Program-made: the position numbers and the translations under genes
The notes under the pieces: generated by a model
What the model was told of the DNA's origin: nothing
The model's input: the letters and a program-made list of their open reading frames with translations, nothing else
The model's database searches: none
In this document: in pieces, positions 57,705-64,000 of the stretch
Numbering within the stretch: position 1 is the stretch's first letter
Layout of the letters: every line of letters begins with the position of its first letter
NCBI GenBank assembly: GCA_001600875.1
Contig: BCLD01000008.1
Coordinates: forward strand, 362,684-426,683
Source: Solicoccozyma terricola
Lineage: Eukaryota > Basidiomycota > Tremellomycetes > Filobasidiales > Piskurozymaceae
DNA length: 64,000 nt
Direction: 5' to 3'

Positions 57705-60527
57705 CTACCGCTGCCCGTTCTGAGTTTGAGGAGGCATACCACCCTGTGGAAATGCTGGATATTGAGGGGGGCCTGCTGCAGGGTATTGCGAAGGTGCACC
57801 CTGGGCACCCATGAATCTCGGGTTGATCGCGCCACCGGCGTTTGACTGTTGAGGGAATGCTGGATAACCGTACGGCGGGATGTATGACATCGCCTGCTGC
57901 TGTTGTTGCTGCTGATAATACGGATTCATCGCACCCATTTGTTGCGGCAAACCGCCATATAACTGCGCTCCAGGAGCTACCATCCCGCCCATAAAGCCTT
58001 GCTGAGACTGTTGCCATGGTTGGAACGGCACTTGCATGGCATTATGGAACTGGTGAGCGGGGTTGTACCCCGTCTGGCCAGGGTTGACGAGCGCATTTGG
58101 GGCCGCGGGTGGAAGAGGTCCTGCTGGCTTTGCTGGCAAGGGTGCCGAGGGAAGTGGTGCTCTCGGTGCGGCCTCCCGCGCTGCTCGTTCCGCTGCCATG
58201 TTGATAGTAGTCTCACTCGGCTTGTTGACGGGCGGTAGGTACGGCACACCCCCGCTCCTGGGTGGCATACCACCACCTCGTCCTCTACCATCTGCTTGCC
58301 TGCCGAAACCCCTTCCAACCGCCCCTCCGCGATCCGGTCGACCTTGACCTCGACCTCGACTTCCGCCCTCAGATCCTCCACGGCCTCCACGTCCACCTCT
58401 TGCACCTCTATCACCACCACCGCGACCACCTCTTGCTCCTCGCTCTCCACCGCGACCACCACGATCTCCGTGGCCCCGCGGCCTGGATGTCTCTCCAGTA
58501 TTCGGCCGAGGCGGGAGGCTGACTGGTTTTGAAGGACCCAAACCATCATAATCAAGACCCGAGTCCACTGTGGCCTCATTCTGATAATCAAAGTGCGGTT
58601 GACGTGATGGCCGGGAAGCACCGGAACGTACGCCGCTGCTAGCTGGGTCTCGTCTGTAATAAAGTCACTGATCAGCATGAGCTGCACTGAGAAGGCAACC
58701 GAGACTACCTACCCCTGCTTCAGCGCCTTCCTTTCACTCCTTGCCAACATTTCTTCCTCGTCATCACTCCATTCCCTCTCTTCATCTCCGACTTCCTCAT
58801 CATATAAATTACTTGCGTCACTGCCTTTGAATCGCCTGTCTGTACGCAGAAGACGGACAGGGACATATGATCGATTTGCCGAGGATGAGTAATATAGTTG
58901 TGTGCCAGGAGCGAGAGACGAGCGAGAGGGGATTGGGAAAGGTGGCGGTGGCAAACGCAGGAGGTAAAACGGTGAGGTGAGAGGGCCAAAGGTTTCCGCA
59001 ATCTGACGAGGAGCGCAATCAGCACACCCGTCGAAGGAAATAGGATCTCTGAGAGATACTCACGGTCGCCACGACGGTTCCATCCTTGAAGCAGATCAAA
59101 CTACCCTCCTCTAACCACCCCTCATCATCTCCCACCCTCCGGTCACCGATACGAAAGCCCTGTGGAGGCCTCAGTGCACGAATAACGACATTTCCACCGC
59201 TAGAGATCCTCTGTTCCTTTGGTTTGGCATTTCCCTTTCCTTTTCCTTTTCCTTGTCCTTTTCCGTTTCCATTTCCTTTGACGGGAGTGGTGGTCGAGGG
59301 CGCATTAGACTGGTCTACAGCAGCTGTCTTTGACTCCTCGTCGTCGGAGATTGAGGATGCAATTCCAGCTTCGAGGTCGACAAGGTCTTCTTCACCTACA
59401 TCATCGCCTTCTTGCATCAAGGTCGGAGTTTTATTCACGGGCGGTAGGACTTCTGCAATTTCCGTGATGACTGAGGATGTTTCTACCGTTGAAGATTTTG
59501 CGACTTCCGGGACCTCACCCTCCTCCGTATCTTCCATGTTGACATCCCCCATGCCCACGGTAGCTGAAGCCTCTTCTGCTGAGTTTGAAGCTTCCGCTTT
59601 GATTTCCGTAGCCTCTTCCATCTTCATAGCAGTAGCCTCTTCTGCTTTATTCTGAGTGAGTTCCTCCACTTGCAGGTCCTGAAATTTCACAACGCCTGCG
59701 TTCGATCCAACTTGTTCCTCTCTATCGGCCTCTTCTTGCATCCTCAACGCTCCTTCATCCGGTATATAAGTCATCACCTCTCCTGCCAAAATCACTTCTG
59801 TACCCTTCGGCAATCTCCTTATAGGTGGTGGTTTTACTGGCTCCTCTGTGATCTCATGCGCTGTAACCAATGGTCCGTCAAATCCTTCATCGTCGGAAAT
59901 TTCTTCGAATCTCCCCTCGGTGTGTTCCATTGATTCGTCGACATCAGCATCAGTGAGGTTTTCTTCTTCGTCGTCGTCTTCGATGTCCTCATCAGAATCC
60001 TCGGTGATGTATCCTACCCCGTCACCGTCAAGAAGTGAATCAGAGCCAGTCATGAAGGAAGTGAGTTGGGAAAGGAGAGTAGCATGTCGCTCCGCGGTGA
60101 GTGGTTCAGAAGCAGATGAAGGTAGAGACACATTGATCGGTTCTTTGGGTCGTGGGTCGCCTGCCTGTCTGTTGGTATTTGGTTCTTCTTCAGCTTCGGA
60201 GGAGCTCTCCTCGTCGTCGTCATCTGAATCTTCATCATCGCTGGAAGAGTCTGACGCTTCGCTATCCGTGCTGTAGAGATGAGACCTTCACTTCAGCTTT
60301 CTCCAATCATTACAGTGTATGTATCACACTCACGCAGTCTCACCAACTCCTTCCCCTGGGGCCATTACAAACGACTCAGTCGCCGTGCTCGGTTGCAATT
60401 GCGCTGCATCTCCTTGGACCATCTGCATGATGAATGCGATGTCGGATGGGACGGCGGACGGTGTGGGTGCGATTGCGGCTGACGGTATCATTGCTGATGG
60501 TCCCGCTGGAGGTTGAGATGGGTCCAT
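57705..60527 (-). CDS. NAF1: H/ACA snoRNP assembly factor Naf1
   Basis: Nuclear chaperone that holds the pseudouridine synthase Cbf5 during H/ACA snoRNP assembly and is later replaced by Gar1. Starts MDPSQPPAGPSAMIPSAAIA, followed by a long acidic region (SSSDDEDSDDDDEESSSEAE). The Gar1-like core reads LPKGTEVILAGEVMTYIPDE, then after a Gln/Glu/Thr-rich insertion VVIRALRPPQGFRIGDRR, EGSLICFKDGTVVATV and IAETFGPLTSPFYLLRLPPP, and then PGTQLYYSSSANRSYVPV and FKGSDASNLYDEE. The last three are diagnostic for Naf1. The C-terminal 280 residues are RGG-rich, then Pro/Gln-rich (YYQQQQQQQAMSYIPPYGYP). Exon borders near 58640-58720, 59020-59070 and 60270-60330 are GT-AG. The promoter carries CACGTG and TGACGTCA. 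Confidence 0.92.
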
Positions 60528-60807
60528 TGTGGTGAGGACTGGGGGGGTTGAAGATGAATCTGATGATCCTGCAGGATGGAACGGTCAACAAACGGTAGCC
60601 AGCTCTTGAAATTAATCTTCACGACACGTGGATATGACGTCATCGCCAAGAAAACATCAGTGGTCGGCTGTTTCAGAGATGGATGCGACGCCATATGCAA
60701 TCTAATCAATACATTTCCGTCAATCGCACAACGTTTCCCCAGCCATGCACTCCGCAATCAAGAACCCAACCCCCCCGAGAATAACAAGCTATGGCAGCGC
60801 CTTTCGT
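60528..60807. promoter_or_regulatory. NAF1 promoter with CACGTG-N4-TGACGTCA
   Basis: CACGTG at 60625-60630 and TGACGTCA at 60635-60642, 4 bases apart, lie 98-115 bases upstream of the NAF1 start. Identical spacing occurs upstream of the LAM-type gene. The remaining bases are the 3' flank of the transporter gene. Confidence 0.55.
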
Positions 60808-63789
60808 TCACAGCCACTTTCCCCCACCGTCGCTCGTATCCAGCTCCAACTTGGGTCGATCCCTCGCTGTCATCCGATTGCTCAACCGTCTTGTAACCGG
60901 TTTCGTCCTTCCTGGAGAAGCCGCTGCTCCACTTGCTTTAGAAGACGATGTCGACGCTGAAGTAGGCAGATATCCATTCCCCCGTCCATAACCATGAGCT
61001 TGCTCCGAGAGTGGGGGAGATGGTGCGGCAGAACAGCCGCCGGATACGTTGGGTGTAGTGGGTGCCGAGTATACACCGTTCATCATCGAGCCATTCCGGT
61101 ACGTAAGGTAGTCTACGTGGTTGGAAGTCGTTGGAGCAGGTGTTTGTGAGCGGGAGCCATTACGAGACCCAGCGGACACCAAGCCAAGGAGAGAAGCAAA
61201 CGACGAAGCCCTTGATGGTTTTGGTGTCTCACCAATGATAGGTGCGTCCGCTGGAATAGGACTTCCAGGTACGGCAATGTGCATTCGACTAGGACCTTCC
61301 GGTGGGATACCCACACTGCTTGATGAGGTTGGAGCTGATAAGTTGGCCGCGCTAGCTCGTGCGGTCTCAGTCGCCGGTTGATTGTACATCCACGTTGCGC
61401 CGAGGACGATGGTGCTCCCAAGCACAAAGGCCGGCGTGATCGGATAAGCAAACAAGCCCACACTCGCTAGGAACGAGATGACGATGCTGAGTGAAGTCGC
61501 AAAGCCTTTCAAGATGTTATCCGAATATTTGATGACGAGTGCAGTGATAAGACCTCCAAATACTTGGGTGAGGACCGTACCCCAAGCCCAGAGCGAGAAA
61601 TTTCGGAAAGGATCGATAAAGACGCCAAAGATGCCACCGGATGCAGCGCCACCACCAGAACGCAAGATTACCGGCAGTAACGCCGGTAACAACGAGAACA
61701 GCGAGAGCTGGACATTCCGTACCCACAGATCGGCCTTGCTACCCTTTAGCACCATTTCAAAATACACGCCGGCGAGTCCGGAGGTCATGCATGCTGCAGA
61801 GACAGCGGCGAATCCGGTGAGACGATGCATTTGGTGTCCGACGTCTCCCTCCGTTATGGAGTCGTTCATCACCAGAGTCGGTAACTCCTCGGTGAAGTCT
61901 GGCACCATAGGAATTGGGATGTCGTCTCGTAATCCATGCTGAATATTTCCCCCTATGCCAGTTGCAGCTGCGATAGCCGATTGCGTTATTGACACCGCCG
62001 TAGGTGAGGACGTCGTTACATGCCCGGCGTTCCCAGATTGGATCTGCACGATCCCAACACCGATCGCGAGCAATAACAGCGCCAACCACTTCCCTATAGT
62101 CAACCTTTTTCGGAGCATGAACACACTGAAGAACGCCGTGGTGAGGATTTTCATCTGATATGTGACTTGGAACGTTGCTACGTCGAGGTTGGAGGCAGCA
62201 ACGTATTGCAAATTATTTTGAATGACGTAGAGGATGGCAGGGATTGAGAGTTTCCAGCAGTCTGGCGAGATGACATCCGAGTACAGTCGTTGCCACCGTG
62301 AATGTTTCATGTATGGCGCGATGGCGTGTTGTATCCGTGTTAACGAATTTGGCAATGATTTGACACCCGTTCTCCCACCAGGTCTTGACGATGTCGGTCC
62401 CTTCCTCATCGACGTCCGCATCGCCGCCGATTCCTCGCTCGCTAATCCTTTACCGCCCTCACTGCTCAGCCGGCGCCTACCCGTCGGACTCAGATGATGG
62501 CCTTCGGTCTTTGTCATTTCCGTGTCTACTCGTTTCAGTGCGATGAGTAGGGAGATTGTTCCTTTTAGAAGCTCGTTGAGAAGGACGGCTGAGGCAGCGG
62601 AGTAAGTTTCAGATGGTGACGCGGTGATGCGAGAGTAGTGCATGATGACGGTAAGTGCAGCGTTTTGAAGTGCAAGAGTGATGAGTCTGCGCGATAGAAA
62701 GCGACGATGAGGGGTTTTAGATCATTCTTCCTTCCAACATATCCTTTTTTTCTCGGTCCAAGAGACTCACGAAATCCATTTCAACTCGATTCCAAAGATT
62801 TTCATGCTTTCCCTTTTCCCCCCACCAGTACTCCCATTTGAAACCTGGACCGGAGCATACCCATCCGTTCTATTAGATTGAGTATGAGTGTAATACGTTC
62901 CCATGTGCGGTCTATCATTCCCATTCCCCTCCCCGCCACTATCAAACCCATTTACCCTCCCAACGTCGACCATCAAAGGCGAAACAGCAAGATCCACAAT
63001 CTTTTCCGACAGTTGTTCATTTGTATACGTCGTTTGTATTGTTCCTCTCGTCGTCGTCGACGTCGACGACGATGTCGAAGCCGGCGCCTCCGAATCATCG
63101 AATGGATAACCAGTGGAAATTAAAGATCCATGACCACCTGAACCACCCACACCAAACGTAGGTTTTCTACTCCGTTCTCTTCCATCTGAAAAGGCGCGAG
63201 ATCGTTCTCTTTCCGACCCGAACATTGCGGTACTACTTCCACTTGAAGGAAATGTAGAAGTTGAAGGTGATATTGCGGTATTTGAGAGGGATGAGGATGT
63301 TGGAAGAGAATGAGATGCTTGTGGTGAGATTGGGGATGACATTGAGGTTGTGCGGCTGTATGTATGCCCGGTTTGTGAGAAAATTGAAGAGAGAGTGTGT
63401 GGAATGGGGAGAGACAAGAGAGTATAAAGAGGTTAGTACGAGGTTTAATGAAGATGCCGGAGGTTTCCCACGTATAATCGACTGGCGACATCGAGTTCCA
63501 TTCCCTCCTTTCCTTCCCCCGCCCCCCCCTTTCCCCCCACCCCCCCTTGAATCCCTTTATCTATCCTCAAATATGTCTTCCAACTATCATCGGTTTCACC
63601 CTCTCCATTTCAACACAAACACAACGAGGCGGGGGGTTTTCCCCCCCTCCAAAACAACCTCCCTCCTGAATTTCTCCGCCTTCCGCACATCTTCCATGAC
63701 ACATCTCCCCTCTCCCTCTCCCCCCACAAACCACGCACTCACCTAGATAATCGCCGTGTCGGCTTCGTAACACCACCAACATGCGCCAT
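60808..63789 (-). CDS. Nucleotide-sugar transporter, UDP-galactose type (SLC35A)
   Basis: Golgi antiporter of the SLC35A group, supplying sugar donors for glycan and capsule-type polymers. Three exons (63743-63789, 62771-63355, 60808-62686) give 836 residues. Exon 1 (MAHVGGVTKPTRRLS) is inferred from a strong GTGAGT donor and phase match to the acceptor at 63356; an ATG at 63417 is an alternative. The transporter core starts IFGIELKWIS-LITLALQNAALT, then AVLLNELLKGTISLLIAL, SIPAILYVIQNNLQYVAASN, LDVATFQVTYQMKILTTAFF and later GLITALVIKYSDNILKGFAT, the hallmarks of CMP-sialate/UDP-galactose transporters. Compared with typical 330-400 residue members, it has long Ser-rich N- and C-terminal extensions and a loop insertion after helix 2. 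The sugar is inferred from likeness only. Confidence 0.88.
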
Positions 63790-64000
63790 TATGAAGTGTG
63801 ACTTTCCCCGAGGGTTTCCAACGACGTTTTCGTTAGTTGAGGATCCAGAGAATTAATCAGAAGGCCCAGGGGGGGGGGGGGAAGGGGAGGGGATTACTGG
63901 GAATTGGAAGTGTGGTGGGGAGGTTGTGAGGAGCTTGATTTTGGATTAGGACACATGGTGATGAATGTAATGATGGATTTATCTATGGAATTGAGTTGGT
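63790..64000. other. Upstream of the transporter gene
   Basis: 211 bases to the window edge with a 13-nt G run at 63869-63881. No coding signal seen. Confidence 0.4.

Noticed and set aside
57999..58532. Plus-strand frames opposite NAF1
   Set aside because: They mirror the RGG and Pro/Gln-rich codons of the NAF1 C-terminus.

Overview
The window reads as nuclear DNA of a basidiomycete fungus, most likely a tremellomycete yeast relative (inferred from gene content and architecture, not from any marker sequence). Genes are packed on both strands with 0.1-1.7 kb gaps, nearly all are split by many 50-80 nt GT-AG introns, and several carry coding exons of only 5-20 nt. No rRNA, tRNA, transposon or CRISPR array was recognised.

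Layout. 1-10 kb: 3' end of V-ATPase subunit A (VMA1), a small zinc-ribbon protein, a membrane-anchored copper amine oxidase (18 exons), a mannitol/sorbose-type short-chain dehydrogenase, and an uncharacterised 617-residue protein whose four exons I assembled. 10-20 kb: a CSC1/OSCA-type osmosensitive channel, a Chs4/Skt5-type chitin synthase activator with Sel1 repeats and a CaaX end, and mitochondrial ribosomal protein uL3m. 20-30 kb: a Ubp9/Ubp13-type deubiquitinase, a TBC-domain protein with altered catalytic motifs, prefoldin subunit 1, and 3-phosphoglycerate dehydrogenase. 30-40 kb: RAD51, seipin, an Aim2-type dienelactone hydrolase, and a DUF2235 hydrolase. 40-53 kb: an Argonaute with an intact catalytic tetrad, a GRAM/VASt (LAM/GRAMD1-type) sterol-transfer protein, glycyl-tRNA synthetase, and a single-pass PY-motif membrane protein. 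53-64 kb: ribosomal protein eS21, tRNA pseudouridine-55 synthase PUS4, the H/ACA snoRNP assembly factor NAF1, and a UDP-galactose-type nucleotide-sugar transporter.

Most genes are housekeeping and do not form one pathway. Loose themes are translation and RNA modification (uL3m, GRS1, eS21, PUS4, NAF1), membrane and wall biology (CSC1, Chs4-like, seipin, LAM, sugar transporter), and genome defence or repair (Argonaute, RAD51). The features most worth following are the TBC protein lacking both catalytic finger residues, a degenerate GCGAGCGAAGCGAGC repeat inside two introns, a composite CACGTG-N4-TGACGTCA element in two promoters, a 51-nt G tract at the 5' end of the Chs4-like gene, a damaged splice donor in the Aim2-like gene, and the Argonaute with an internal RGG insertion.

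Exon boundaries were worked out by eye from splice consensus, reading-frame phase and family similarity. Where exon lengths are given they add up to an open frame. No database search was possible.
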